Shown here: positions 15,878 to 24,706 of the stretch, in pieces
Layout of the letters: every line of letters begins with the position of its first letter
Position numbering within the stretch: the stretch's first letter is position 1
Assembly: GCF_008933115.1 (NCBI RefSeq)
Contig: NZ_WBVO01000004.1
Location: 62,001-126,000 of the forward strand
Length of the DNA: 64,000 bases
Reading direction: 5' to 3'
Origin: Phaeocystidibacter luteus
Lineage (GTDB): Bacteria > Bacteroidota > Bacteroidia > Flavobacteriales > Schleiferiaceae
The notes under the pieces: model-generated
What the model saw: the letters and a program-made list of their open reading frames with translations, nothing else
The model's database searches: none
What the model was told of the DNA's origin: nothing
Program-made: the position numbers and the translations under genes

Positions 15878-17094
15878 TGAAATCACTCACGTACATCCAA
15901 CCAGAGGGAGGCGCTATCCCAGAGTTGGAGGTGCCATTGTCAAAAAGTGTAGCCAATAGATGGCTCATTCTTGAGGCGATTTTCCCAAAGCATATTGTAA
16001 AGAAGCAGCTTTCCGAAGCCGCAGACACGCGCATTCTCAGAGAAGCACTTGAATCTGAAAGCACCGATATTGACCTCGGAGCTGCTGGAACTGCCATGCG
16101 TTTTGCCACGGCTTTTTTTAGCGCCAAGCCTGGGGCGGTGACCTACCTGTATGGAACCGACCGAATGCATGAACGGCCCATTCAACCTTTGGTTAAGGCT
16201 CTTCGAAGCCTTGGTGCAGAGATTCGGTACGAAGGGAAAGAGGGTTTTCCACCGCTCCGGATTTACGGTCGACATCTCCGCGGTGGCGAAGTGTATATTC
16301 CAGCCGACATGAGCAGCCAGTTTATTTCGGCCCTTATGCTTGTTGCTCCCGCAACCCAAGATGGACTACTGATAAACCGAACCAGTAAAACCGTTTCGCA
16401 GCCCTACATTGATATGACCACTGCCGTTCTTCAACAAGCGGGAATTACGGTAGAGGAAGATGACAACAGGATTCATGTACACGGCAAGCCTAGCGGTGTT
16501 GTTGAAATGCCGTCGGAAGGTGACTGGAGCGCAGCTGCAGCTTTTGTTGCATGGACGGCTGTGAGCGGGCAATCTATCACTGTGAAAGGCCTTTCGAACG
16601 AATCCATTCAAGGTGATGCGATGCTGATTGAATGGGCCGAAGAGCTTGGTGTTGAAGGCGAATGGGTAGATGGTAACTGGTTGTTGAACCGAACACATAT
16701 CCCTGAAGAGGATCTGCATCTTGATTTACTCGATCACCCTGATTTGGCGCAGTCTATAATAATGGCGGCATTCGCACAGGGAAGAGGAGGAAAGGTAACG
16801 GGATTGAATACACTTCGCATCAAAGAAACTGACCGTATCAATGCACTTGTAGAATGCATACGCATGCTAGGCGGTGAAACTACTGACACAGGTGGAGCCT
16901 TGTATTGGTCGCCAACGGAATCGCTCAATTTCAATGGGGCTACGTTTAAGACGTACGAAGACCACCGTATGGCCATGGCACTAGCTCCACTCGCAGCACT
17001 TCACGACATTACCATCGACGATGAAACGGTGGTTGTGAAGTCGTTCCCGAAGTTCTGGGAGGAGATGAAGAAGGTAGGGTTAACATTATCGTAG
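15877..17094 (+). CDS. aroA: 5-enolpyruvylshikimate-3-phosphate synthase
   Basis: 405 residues, slightly short for the family. It condenses shikimate-3-phosphate with PEP. Motifs are PLSKSVANRWLIL (N-terminal lobe), GAAGTAMRFATAFF, DHPDLAQ, RIKETDRINAL and YEDHRMAMA. It is translationally coupled to aroB. The 3' end overlaps the convergent outer-membrane gene by nine bases. Pairing of aroB with aroA gives the two steps around shikimate but not the intervening ones. Confidence 0.95.
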   Translation: MKSLTYIQPEGGAIPELEVPLSKSVANRWLILEAIFPKHIVKKQLSEAADTRILREALESESTDIDLGAAGTAMRFATAFFSAKPGAVTYLYGTDRMHERPIQPLVKALRSLGAEIRYEGKEGFPPLRIYGRHLRGGEVYIPADMSSQFISALMLVAPATQDGLLINRTSKTVSQPYIDMTTAVLQQAGITVEEDDNRIHVHGKPSGVVEMPSEGDWSAAAAFVAWTAVSGQSITVKGLSNESIQGDAMLIEWAEELGVEGEWVDGNWLLNRTHIPEEDLHLDLLDHPDLAQSIIMAAFAQGRGGKVTGLNTLRIKETDRINALVECIRMLGGETTDTGGALYWSPTESLNFNGATFKTYEDHRMAMALAPLAALHDITIDDETVVVKSFPKFWEEMKKVGLTLS

Positions 17095-18927
17095 TGCATA
17101 GTGTAGCTCGAAGTTAAAAGCCCACTTCAAGCCTCCAGGCGTTTCATCTAGTCCACTTCCCCTGCTTTTCGAGTTGAATTCGCGATTGACCATGCCTCGG
17201 ATTTCAAGTTTCAAAGTTGAAGAAAGCTGAACCCCGCCGTATACATTTATTCCAGCGCCTGATTTTGAGAAGCGCAATACACTCATTTGCATACTTGTAG
17301 TTCGCATCATGAGCCATACGGGAAGTTCATCCATTCCGCTGCTGAAATAGAACATGTCGGCTCGTAGTTTCCCACCTGGGATTTGGAATTCACATGATGT
17401 CGCTATCATACTCGTCCCGTTTTTGGGATGACTCCAATGAAAGTCACTTCGCACACCAATTTCTACGTTTAGCGCGGTGGTCTTGATGTAGTTCCGCAAG
17501 TGGAGTGACTGACTTTCATCTTTGTTCCTACTTCTCAGTCTCGAACCCGCTTCGACTCCGCGATTGTGATAAGCATACTCCAACTGCCAGCCGCGGGTCT
17601 TCGAGGTGACCCATTCCGGTTTTCTTTGATAGCCACCATAAGCCGTCCCACACAGTGAATGCTTTTTCCAGCCGTACTCAAAAAGAACAATGGCGGATCG
17701 TTCCCCTCCACCTGAAAAAAGTAGTCCGTTTGCATTTTGTGCAGAGGGTTGATAGTCAACCGCCGATCTTCGAATTTTCATTCCAAGCGACGCGTCGCCA
17801 AATGATTTTGAGTAGGACATTCCAAAGGCTAAGCGGTTATCGTGGTCTGTGCTTAATTCTGCATCGAGAAAATGAGTGCCATATATAAATTGACCACCCA
17901 TGGAGCTTGCCAAGCGAAAAGAAAGACGAGATTTCTCGAAATAAAGGAGGTGCCCAGCCCAAAATAGCCGTAGCATTTTCCATGTCTTTTCTATGTAAAT
18001 CCCTTCATGCCAGTTGGTAACTGCCGACTTTCTTTGAAGCTCTGTTGAGGTGCGGTGGCTACCGGTTGAGGGGTAGCTTTCTACCCATCCATCGCTGAGT
18101 CGGGCATCTGCATTGTCTTTTCCGAGATTCAACTGAAGTTTCCAGTTGTTGCGTTGATACCTCGCTAGAACACCTCGATACGTTCCAAACTCACTCGCCG
18201 AGGATATGGCCGTGTTCGGATTAAAGAATGTGTGAATTTGCCCGACCTTTTGCGGTATGGCGCTGCCAAACCCCACACCGAATAGTATACCGGTAGAATG
18301 ACCGAGCCTGTAATCTCCGAGTGAAACAAACCAAGTCTTACCACCATTCCATTGGAGATTGAAGGAATGATGATCTATTATTCCTTTTCGGATAGAGTGA
18401 ATGGGTTCTCCTGCATCTTGCTGCCATCGCCAATAAAAGGCATACGGATGGTTTTTGATTTCCAGTTTCCCCTGCACTTGCGCGGGTATTCCTTGATATT
18501 CATTATCGATGTAGCCTTTCTTGGTAGGGTCGTCTACTTGAATGCCTACAGAAGCTTTCACCTTAGTTCGACCCCTTGTCTTCAATGAATATCCCTCATT
18601 CTCATCAAGCGCCAAGTATGGCTTGCGTGCTTCAATCCATTGTCCATTTATTCCATGCGCCTCGCATAATTCACCCCAATCGAGCAATGCGCCAGCTTCA
18701 TCAATGTATCGTTTAATGCTAATGGCTTCAGTAGTCGAGATCAGCGGGTGTGCGCTCAACTCGTGGATAGTGGCGGAGTTCAACGCCAGTGGATTCGCTT
18801 CGTAGGCACTCAACTCATCTTGGAGCTGCTCCAATTCTTGAGATGTTAAGCCTTGTTCCCAATCGAAGCTGACAGTTTGGGCAAGCAGGGCATTTGACCA
18901 TAGTATCACACTAATCCATTTCCACAT
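17086..18927 (-). CDS. Helix-hairpin-helix domain fused to an outer-membrane-like beta-rich region
   Basis: 613 residues. A signal peptide ends at ALLAQ. Residues about 45-110 look like two ComEA-type helix-hairpin-helix units (NPLALNSATIHELSAHPLI, then AGALLDWGELCEAHGI), a DNA-binding fold in other proteins. From about 115 to the end the sequence alternates polar and aromatic residues as in outer-membrane barrels, and closes with LKWAFNFELHYALR. Proteins of this plan are widespread but uncharacterised in Bacteroidota. It overlaps its upstream partner (18911-19657) by 17 bp. DNA uptake is an attractive but unproven role. Confidence 0.7.
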   Translation of the reverse strand: MWKWISVILWSNALLAQTVSFDWEQGLTSQELEQLQDELSAYEANPLALNSATIHELSAHPLISTTEAISIKRYIDEAGALLDWGELCEAHGINGQWIEARKPYLALDENEGYSLKTRGRTKVKASVGIQVDDPTKKGYIDNEYQGIPAQVQGKLEIKNHPYAFYWRWQQDAGEPIHSIRKGIIDHHSFNLQWNGGKTWFVSLGDYRLGHSTGILFGVGFGSAIPQKVGQIHTFFNPNTAISSASEFGTYRGVLARYQRNNWKLQLNLGKDNADARLSDGWVESYPSTGSHRTSTELQRKSAVTNWHEGIYIEKTWKMLRLFWAGHLLYFEKSRLSFRLASSMGGQFIYGTHFLDAELSTDHDNRLAFGMSYSKSFGDASLGMKIRRSAVDYQPSAQNANGLLFSGGGERSAIVLFEYGWKKHSLCGTAYGGYQRKPEWVTSKTRGWQLEYAYHNRGVEAGSRLRSRNKDESQSLHLRNYIKTTALNVEIGVRSDFHWSHPKNGTSMIATSCEFQIPGGKLRADMFYFSSGMDELPVWLMMRTTSMQMSVLRFSKSGAGINVYGGVQLSSTLKLEIRGMVNREFNSKSRGSGLDETPGGLKWAFNFELHYALR

Positions 18928-19657
18928 GGTTGTTCATGCCTACATGCGATTGGACAATTGGATTGAGCCCCATTTCGATTCCGAAAGTGTAATCGAATGA
19001 GCTCGTTTTCAAGATCAGATTTGCTTTCAATTGCCCACGCCATGAAGCGTCAAACCTGACCGATAGCCTTTCACCTTCTGATTGTAAGTGCAGCCTAAAG
19101 TCGTGAGCCAATGATGATAAGAATGTACTATGCCCGATCCACCATCCATCAGCGATGCGATAGGCAAGTTCGAAATCAACCCGTGACTTGGCTATTGGGT
19201 TTGAAATGAGTGGAGAGGCTACGCTCGTGGTCATTCTCCATTGCGATGAGTACAACGAGTGGCCAAGTCCAACCGAAAATTGAACGGCCTTGGAGAATGG
19301 GATGTACAAAGAACTCAGCAAAGCGTGAAGCCTCTGCTCTTCACTTATACTAACGCCACATTGCAACCCCATCCATCCAACAGCCCATTCGCTCTGTCCA
19401 CTCCACTCGGCCTTGGCTAGCAAATACGCACCCTTTCTGGTATGTGCCACCTCGCTTCGTGAAGTGTACCATGAAGAAAAATCTATCGCGGTCACGGTGG
19501 CCGTCCAACTGGTGTGAGGGACGGATGGCCTTCCCATGTAGACTTTGGATATGCCCTCAGACCATGTCGTGAGGTTCAAGGTTCCACCGCCCACAAATTG
19601 AGAAAGACCCAATTGAGAGGAAAAAAGGAACAGCCCTATGACACAACGATAATTCAC
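18911..19657 (-). CDS. Secreted, probably outer-membrane protein of unknown function
   Basis: 248 residues beginning at a GTG. The N-terminus NYRCVIGLFLFSSQLGLSQ is a signal peptide. The remainder is rich in alternating hydrophobic and aromatic residues (WAVGWMGLQCGVSI, FSVGLGHSLYSSQWRM), which suggests a small beta-barrel. I do not recognise a named family. It overlaps the helix-hairpin-helix/barrel gene by 17 bp, so the two are probably co-translated partners in the outer membrane. The upstream intergenic region is shared with the divergent sensor kinase. Confidence 0.6.
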   Translation of the reverse strand: MNYRCVIGLFLFSSQLGLSQFVGGGTLNLTTWSEGISKVYMGRPSVPHTSWTATVTAIDFSSWYTSRSEVAHTRKGAYLLAKAEWSGQSEWAVGWMGLQCGVSISEEQRLHALLSSLYIPFSKAVQFSVGLGHSLYSSQWRMTTSVASPLISNPIAKSRVDFELAYRIADGWWIGHSTFLSSLAHDFRLHLQSEGERLSVRFDASWRGQLKANLILKTSSFDYTFGIEMGLNPIVQSHVGMNNHVEMD

Positions 19658-19686
19658 TTGGCTAAGATGCGCCGAGGCATTCGCTC

Positions 19687-19742
19687 TAGTCGGAGGTTAA
19701 ACGTTTACTTCCGTTTACACACGCTTTTAATCGCATCTCTCA
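19687..19742. promoter_or_regulatory. Repeat copy C: CGTTT-type direct repeats upstream of the sensor kinase
   Basis: CGTTTAC occurs at 19702 and 19712, followed by CGCTTTT at 19722 and CGCATCT at 19732, all on a 10-bp period. The stretch 19687-19707 is an exact inverted copy of 21 bp at 11164-11184. It lies between the divergent outer-membrane gene and the two-component operon, about 65 bp upstream of the likely -7 box (TATCTTGG, 19783-19790). A regulator-binding region is the best guess. Confidence 0.45.
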
Positions 19743-19796
19743 TTTCTCGCGCCCTTCCGATTATGGAAGGTTGAGAATCCCTTATCTTGGCTCTTC

Positions 19797-22763
19797 GTGA
19801 GTTGGAGACTTGTCATAGCCTTTCTTTTCCTCGGTTTGAATCTTCAAGCCCAGCAGTATTTCTTCCAGACTTTTGGTCAGGATGAAGGAATACCCGTTTC
19901 CACCATTAATGATATTGTAGAAGACGACCTAGGTTTCATGTGGATCGCCACGGAAGGGGGAGGGCTTGCCCGATTTGACGGTCTGCATTCACAGGTTTTC
20001 AATACCGAAAACGCTGCAGGTATTCCTTCAAACTACATTACCCGACTTCATTTCAAAACGGAACTCGGTCTTCTTATCGGCACCGATAAAGGACTCGTAT
20101 TGTACAATGGCTTCACGTTTCAGGATGTCTGGAATCTGCCCAAAGAAAGAGTAGTGGCCTTCACTTTTGTAGATGAGGAGTTATTTGTGGTGTACCGAAG
20201 AAGTATTTGGAAGGTTGCTCCCGATAGCACAACTACCTCATGGGATTTTGAGGATGATGTGGAACTGATGTCTGTTTGCGCCACGAATTCCGATTTATTC
20301 ATCGGTGCCTCCAATGGAGTCTATCGCAAGAATGGAGAGGAGTGGGAGAAGTGGTGGAATGGGACTAATGTGCGTTCAATCTTCGATCCGAATCCAAATG
20401 AAGACGGCTCAGCCATTCAGGTAGGGGCAGCCGACGATGTGTATCTCATATTGAGAAAAGGAGTAGGGTTGAAAAACCTGAGTAGCTCTGGAGACGGAGG
20501 CGCTCACCCTGATGTTCGTGATATCGTGCTCGACAGCCGTGGTCGCTGGTGGTATGGAAGTTATCTGAATGGACTTCGACGATACGACTCTCAACTTCCC
20601 GAATCTGTTGCTGAGACCCGAATAGGTGAGGAGCAAGGATTGACAACTCCTAAAGTTCGTTGCTTGCACGTGTCTACCGACGGCCGAATTTGGATTGGTG
20701 GACTTACCGGCTTGAGTAGATTGGTGGAGCCGGATCTTTTCAGAATAAATAAATCAGATGGACTTGCCGACGATAGAATACACGCTGTGGCGCTTGGTTC
20801 AAATGGCGACTTGTGGATGGGAGGGCTTTCTGGTTTGTCGCGAAGAAAATACAGAGGGGATGTAGAATCCTTTACCTCGAGTTCGGGTTTGCCACGTGGA
20901 TTGATTTTCGACGTGGTAGAAACGAAATCTGGGGATATCTATATCGCTACGGAGAACGGATTGGTTCGTAGAACTAGAACTGGTTTCAGAACCTACGGGG
21001 AAGAAAATGGACTTGGCAATGCTTTCATTTTTGATTTAGAACCCTTGTCTAGCGGCGGCATGGCCGTTGCCACCACAGAAGGGATTTACATTTTCGCGAA
21101 TGGTAGATTCAGGGTTCTTGACATCAACCTAACAACAACGGCATTTACCCGAATTCAAGAAGATAACTTAGGTCGACTTTGGGCATTAGACATTGAGGGG
21201 AGGATTCTTCAACAACAAGGAGAGGGTTGGAAGAATGCTTTCAAGGAAGATTTAATGCTCAGGATTTCGCCAGCTACCTTTCAGGTTGATCAGGAAGGCA
21301 CGCTTTGGATGGGCACGAATGGTCACGGTTTGTGGCGTTTGGATTCAGAAAGACTAGATTCAATAACCGCTTCACAAGGCTTGATAAGCGACAATGTTTG
21401 GTCACTTGATGTAGATGCCGGTGATGTGTGGATCGGCACTGAAAGTGGAATTCAGAACATCGTTTGGAACCGAGGATGGGGCTTCGGAGCACGCGTATCA
21501 AACGCAAGAGGAATTGGCGAAACGGAGTGCAATCCGCATGCGGTAGTACGAAGTGATGAGTCCATCATTTTCGGAACAAATGCGGGTGTGATAGTTGCGC
21601 CGTTGCGCAGAGATAATGAAAACGTGGTTCCGGGAAAGCTTCAACTGACTGCCTTGGACCTCTATTTCGAGCAGCCTGAGACCTGGTCGTTGTGGAGCAC
21701 ATCCGTTCAACCGTGGAGCGGAATGCCGCAATCGCTGGAATTGCCATGGGACCAGAATTACTTGAGATTCTCGTATGCTGCGCTTCAGGTGGCTGACCCG
21801 TTGTCGCTTCAATATCAATATAAAATGAGCCCGCTAAACAGCGAATGGACGGCAGCTGAGGGCAGGACGGAGGCCATTTACACCAGTGTTCCTCCGGGAA
21901 AATACACGTTTGAAGTGAAGGCTTTTGATCCAATCAGTGGAAAGTCTTTATACTCGGAACCATACACCTTCGTGATTCGGTCGCCGTTTTGGAAAACCTG
22001 GTGGTTCTACGTAATTGTTGGGCTTGTGCTGGCCGCTTCGGTATGGCTGTACATCCGTGTTCGTTTCCAGCGAATCAATGCGAGATTGAAACTTGAAGAA
22101 GAGCGTAACGACCTGGAGCGACGCGCACTTCGGTTGCAGATGAATCCGCACTTTGTCTTTAACGCACTTGATGCGATATCTGGATTCATCTTTAAAAATG
22201 AGCCCAAGGAGGCGGTGAAGTACTTGAACAACTTTGCGAAGTTGATGCGATTGATGCTAGAGAGTTCTCGGGAGCATGTCATTCCTGTACATACCGAGAT
22301 TCAATTGCTGGAGAACTACCTCGCCCTTGAAAAATTGCGCTTTTCAGGATCTTTTGAAAGTGAGATTATTATTGATGACGATCTCGATACGTACGGCTTT
22401 TCTATGCCTTCAATGATGGTACAACCACATGTTGAAAACGCCATTCTGCACGGGTTGCGCCCGACCGGCGGAGGCAAAGTGACTATCACCTTTACAGAGG
22501 TTGAAGGCTCATTGAAGTGTGTGGTAGAGGATAATGGAGTAGGCAGAAAGAAGTCGGCCGAGTTGAATGAAAAGAGCGGTAGAACACACCGGAGTTTGGC
22601 GGGAGAAATCAGTCGACGACGCGTTGAGCTCTTCGAGCGCACCTTTGGAGGTCGGAGTGCGGTAATAACCGAAGACCTTTACGACGAAAACGGAGATGCT
22701 GCGGGTACGCGAGTCCTTCTTCAACTGCCGCTTCAGTCGGTAGACGAGTGGGACGACGAATAG
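19797..22763 (+). CDS. Hybrid sensor: periplasmic two-component propeller, Y_Y_Y domain, LytS-type histidine kinase
   Basis: 988 residues. A signal peptide (VIAFLFLGLNLQAQ) leads into repeats of the type D.LGFMWIATEGGGLARFDG, GRIWIGGLTGLSRL and GDLWMGGLSGLSRR, a 14-blade-like propeller (about 25-600). A Y_Y_Y-like domain follows (YKMSPLNSEWTAAEG), then one transmembrane helix (WWFYVIVGLVLAASVWLYI) and a LytS-type kinase. Phospho-acceptor His785 lies in QMNPHFVFNAL, and the N-box is PHVENAILHGLRP. I accept GTG 19797: it is the only start that keeps the signal peptide, and a -7-like TATCTTGG ends six bases upstream. The partner regulator follows at 22854. The ligand is unknown. Confidence 0.9.
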   Translation: MSWRLVIAFLFLGLNLQAQQYFFQTFGQDEGIPVSTINDIVEDDLGFMWIATEGGGLARFDGLHSQVFNTENAAGIPSNYITRLHFKTELGLLIGTDKGLVLYNGFTFQDVWNLPKERVVAFTFVDEELFVVYRRSIWKVAPDSTTTSWDFEDDVELMSVCATNSDLFIGASNGVYRKNGEEWEKWWNGTNVRSIFDPNPNEDGSAIQVGAADDVYLILRKGVGLKNLSSSGDGGAHPDVRDIVLDSRGRWWYGSYLNGLRRYDSQLPESVAETRIGEEQGLTTPKVRCLHVSTDGRIWIGGLTGLSRLVEPDLFRINKSDGLADDRIHAVALGSNGDLWMGGLSGLSRRKYRGDVESFTSSSGLPRGLIFDVVETKSGDIYIATENGLVRRTRTGFRTYGEENGLGNAFIFDLEPLSSGGMAVATTEGIYIFANGRFRVLDINLTTTAFTRIQEDNLGRLWALDIEGRILQQQGEGWKNAFKEDLMLRISPATFQVDQEGTLWMGTNGHGLWRLDSERLDSITASQGLISDNVWSLDVDAGDVWIGTESGIQNIVWNRGWGFGARVSNARGIGETECNPHAVVRSDESIIFGTNAGVIVAPLRRDNENVVPGKLQLTALDLYFEQPETWSLWSTSVQPWSGMPQSLELPWDQNYLRFSYAALQVADPLSLQYQYKMSPLNSEWTAAEGRTEAIYTSVPPGKYTFEVKAFDPISGKSLYSEPYTFVIRSPFWKTWWFYVIVGLVLAASVWLYIRVRFQRINARLKLEEERNDLERRALRLQMNPHFVFNALDAISGFIFKNEPKEAVKYLNNFAKLMRLMLESSREHVIPVHTEIQLLENYLALEKLRFSGSFESEIIIDDDLDTYGFSMPSMMVQPHVENAILHGLRPTGGGKVTITFTEVEGSLKCVVEDNGVGRKKSAELNEKSGRTHRSLAGEISRRRVELFERTFGGRSAVITEDLYDENGDAAGTRVLLQLPLQSVDEWDDE

Positions 22764-22824
22764 TCGTTAAATAGGAGCACAACCGCGATTGCTCATTTGG
22801 ATAAAATGGGTCGGTCGGATTCAT

Positions 22825-22832
22825 TAGATTTG
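22825..22832 (+). promoter_or_regulatory. Bacteroidota -7 box upstream of the LytTR regulator
   Basis: TAGATTTG, perfect TAnnTTTG, 21 bp before the ATG. A TTTGG at 22796-22800 lies 25 bp upstream, a little far for a -33 box. The regulator may therefore be transcribed separately from the kinase. Confidence 0.55.
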
Positions 22833-22853
22833 TAAGAACTGCAACACTGCCCC

Positions 22854-23612
22854 ATGTTAAAAGCATTGATTATTGATGACGAAGAGAACAGTAGAGCTGC
22901 CTTAAAGGGTAAGCTTGAGCTCTTTTGTCCAGACATTCGTCCAATCACAGAAGCTTCGAATATTGAAGGTGCCATGCAAGAAATTGTGAGTGGCAAGCCT
23001 GATGTGATGTTCTTGGATGTAAAGCTCGCCGGTGAGACCGGATTTGAGCTGCTAGAGAAATTGAGAGCTGAGGAGATCAGCTGGAACGGTGAGGTAATCT
23101 TCACTACGGCGCATGATGAATTCGCGCTAAAGGCGATCAAGTTTTCGGCATTAGACTACCTGTTGAAGCCTATTGATCCTGAGGAGCTCGTTAAGGCGGT
23201 TCGTAAGGTTCAGCAGATAAACTCGGTTGAGCCAAGTGCTGGAATTTCGGTTCTGTTGGAGAACTTTCGTTCGGCGACTGAATCTCCAAAGAAGATTGTC
23301 ATTCCGAGTTCGGATGGCATGCACATCATTAAGGTGAGTGACATTTTGAGATGTGAATCTTCGAGCAACTATACGCAGTTTGTACTTCGCACGGGTAAGA
23401 ACCTGCTTGCGAGCAAGACGTTAAAAGAATTCGACAACATGTTGTCGGACCACAATTTTGAGCGCATTCACAAGAGTCACTTGGTGAACATGAACTATGT
23501 GAAGCGTTATGTGCAGTCGGATGGAGGCTATGTGATTATGGAAGATGATTCCAGGATTCCGGTAGCCAATAGGAAGAAGGAACACTTGATGACCTTACTG
23601 AAATCACTCTGA
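22854..23612 (+). CDS. LytTR-family response regulator
   Basis: 252 residues. An N-terminal receiver domain (LIIDDEENSR, phospho-acceptor Asp55 in VMFLDVKLAG, Lys in YLLKPID) is followed from about residue 150 by a LytTR DNA-binding domain (IPSSDGMHIIKVSDILRCES, FERIHKSHLVN, IPVANRKKEHL). LytTR proteins bind short direct repeats. It is the cognate partner of the propeller kinase 90 bp upstream. Repeated CGTTT-type sites at 19702-19718 and 23798-23817 flank this two-gene unit and could be its targets. Confidence 0.95.
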   Translation: MLKALIIDDEENSRAALKGKLELFCPDIRPITEASNIEGAMQEIVSGKPDVMFLDVKLAGETGFELLEKLRAEEISWNGEVIFTTAHDEFALKAIKFSALDYLLKPIDPEELVKAVRKVQQINSVEPSAGISVLLENFRSATESPKKIVIPSSDGMHIIKVSDILRCESSSNYTQFVLRTGKNLLASKTLKEFDNMLSDHNFERIHKSHLVNMNYVKRYVQSDGGYVIMEDDSRIPVANRKKEHLMTLLKSL

Positions 23613-23634
23613 GCAACACTGTGATAAAATGGAG

Positions 23635-23663
23635 CCCCATGATCGATGATTGTGGGGTTTTTT
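23635..23663 (+). terminator. Rho-independent terminator after the LytTR regulator
   Basis: CCCCA (23635-23639) pairs with TGGGG (23653-23657), followed by six T residues. The 13-nt loop contains ATCGAT. It is 22 bp past the stop codon. Confidence 0.75.
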
Positions 23664-24346
23664 GTGGGGTAAAAAATGGGATGGTGTGAGTTGGAATAGC
23701 TAGGTTAGAAGTGGGCTGCTGACCACGAGCAGCTGGGGTCCGCCACTCCTCCTCCCCAGTCGGAAGTTACACCATCCCAGCGACCTAAGTCGTGTCGTAA
23801 ACGTATACAAACGCTTAGTTTTCAACCCTTCAAATTTCCATTGTGAGATTCAGCGATTTGATTTATTTCTTCCGAACTTCACCACAAGGGGTGGGGTTGG
23901 GGCCCCTTAAGGCGCCGGAGAGGCTTCTATAGCCCGCACGGATTAAAGTCCTGTACTAATTGGAACCAGCGCTAAAAGTCGAAGTGAATCGCCCACTTCG
24001 CTCCGCGGAATCCCTATTGCTAGGCGGCATTCCCGTCCCCATCTAAACGTCCGAGAGTCTATTAGTCCAAAAGTCTCCCGCATCAGCTTCGCCTCGCGGG
24101 ATTCCTCCCTTTGGTCGGAACCTTAAGTCGGTACATCATTCCGAAGGTCCAACCCTCTAACCCTCCAACCCTCCAAATTCCCCCATTCGTAGTCCATTTC
24201 CTACCATTCGACGAAATATAACGACTGAACCGTAAGTCATCTCCTACATTTGAAGTGCATTTCAATACGGAGTTCCCCCCTTCCGAAGTGGCGAAAAGCA
24301 ACATGTAGCTATGCTATCGTGCATTTTAATACCAAATGGAGGAACC
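23664..24346. repeat. Gene-poor intergenic region with repeat copy B
   Basis: About 680 bp without a credible gene. At 23735-23770 it carries CCGCCACTCCTCCTCCCC then AAGTTAC, closely matching 11066-11098. At 23798-23817 is a site with AAACG at 23799 and 23809 (10 bp apart), resembling the site upstream of the kinase. Later stretches are low-complexity (a thrice-repeated ACCCTC run near 24145-24175) and contain short CGCGGAAT / CGCGGGATT echoes near 24003 and 24094. A 73-codon open frame on the minus strand has repetitive composition and no start signal, so I do not count it. Confidence 0.5.
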
Positions 24347-24676
24347 ATGAAGACTTACATCTTATCACTCATCGCAGCCGTCGTTACCCTCAGCTCTTGC
24401 TCAGAGAACGTCGTTGAAGAACAGTATACCTTCGAAGAACCGAAGTATACACTCGTTTTTCAATCCGCAAGTGATTTTAACTGGTCTATTAACGAGCTCA
24501 GTGGAACTTTGGATTCCGTAGATGTCACAAATTTTTCTACCATCGATGTAGAAGTAACTCTAGCCAAGGATGCTTCCCTCACCTGTATCGTTTACAAAGG
24601 CGAGTATCCCATCTTCTACCGCGTAAGCTCTTGCCAGAAGTCTTCTGCTTATCAGTTCTCGGTAGACATTCAATGA
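24347..24676 (+). CDS. Small lipoprotein of unknown function
   Basis: 109 residues. The signal peptide MKTYILSLIAAVVTLSSC ends in a lipobox with Cys18. I chose ATG 24347 because a GGAGG ribosome-binding site lies five bases upstream, and the 12 extra codons to an ATG at 24311 would break the signal peptide. The mature part is acidic and predicted beta-rich, with a cysteine pair (LTCIVYKG and SSCQKS) that may form a disulfide. No family recognised. It stands alone and converges with purE. Confidence 0.75.
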   Translation: MKTYILSLIAAVVTLSSCSENVVEEQYTFEEPKYTLVFQSASDFNWSINELSGTLDSVDVTNFSTIDVEVTLAKDASLTCIVYKGEYPIFYRVSSCQKSSAYQFSVDIQ

Positions 24677-24683
24677 CATGCAA

Positions 24684-24706
24684 TAAAAAAGGGGAATTAC
24701 TTCCCC
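24684..24706 (-). terminator. Terminator overlapping the purE stop codon
   Basis: Read on the minus strand: GGGGAA-GTAA-TTCCCC followed by TTTTTT. The 6-bp stem is perfect and the purE stop codon TAA lies in the loop, so the last coding bases form the left arm. Confidence 0.88.

Noticed and set aside
24083-24304. 73-codon minus-strand frame in the gene-poor region
   Set aside because: Low-complexity composition, no start signal and no recognisable domain.
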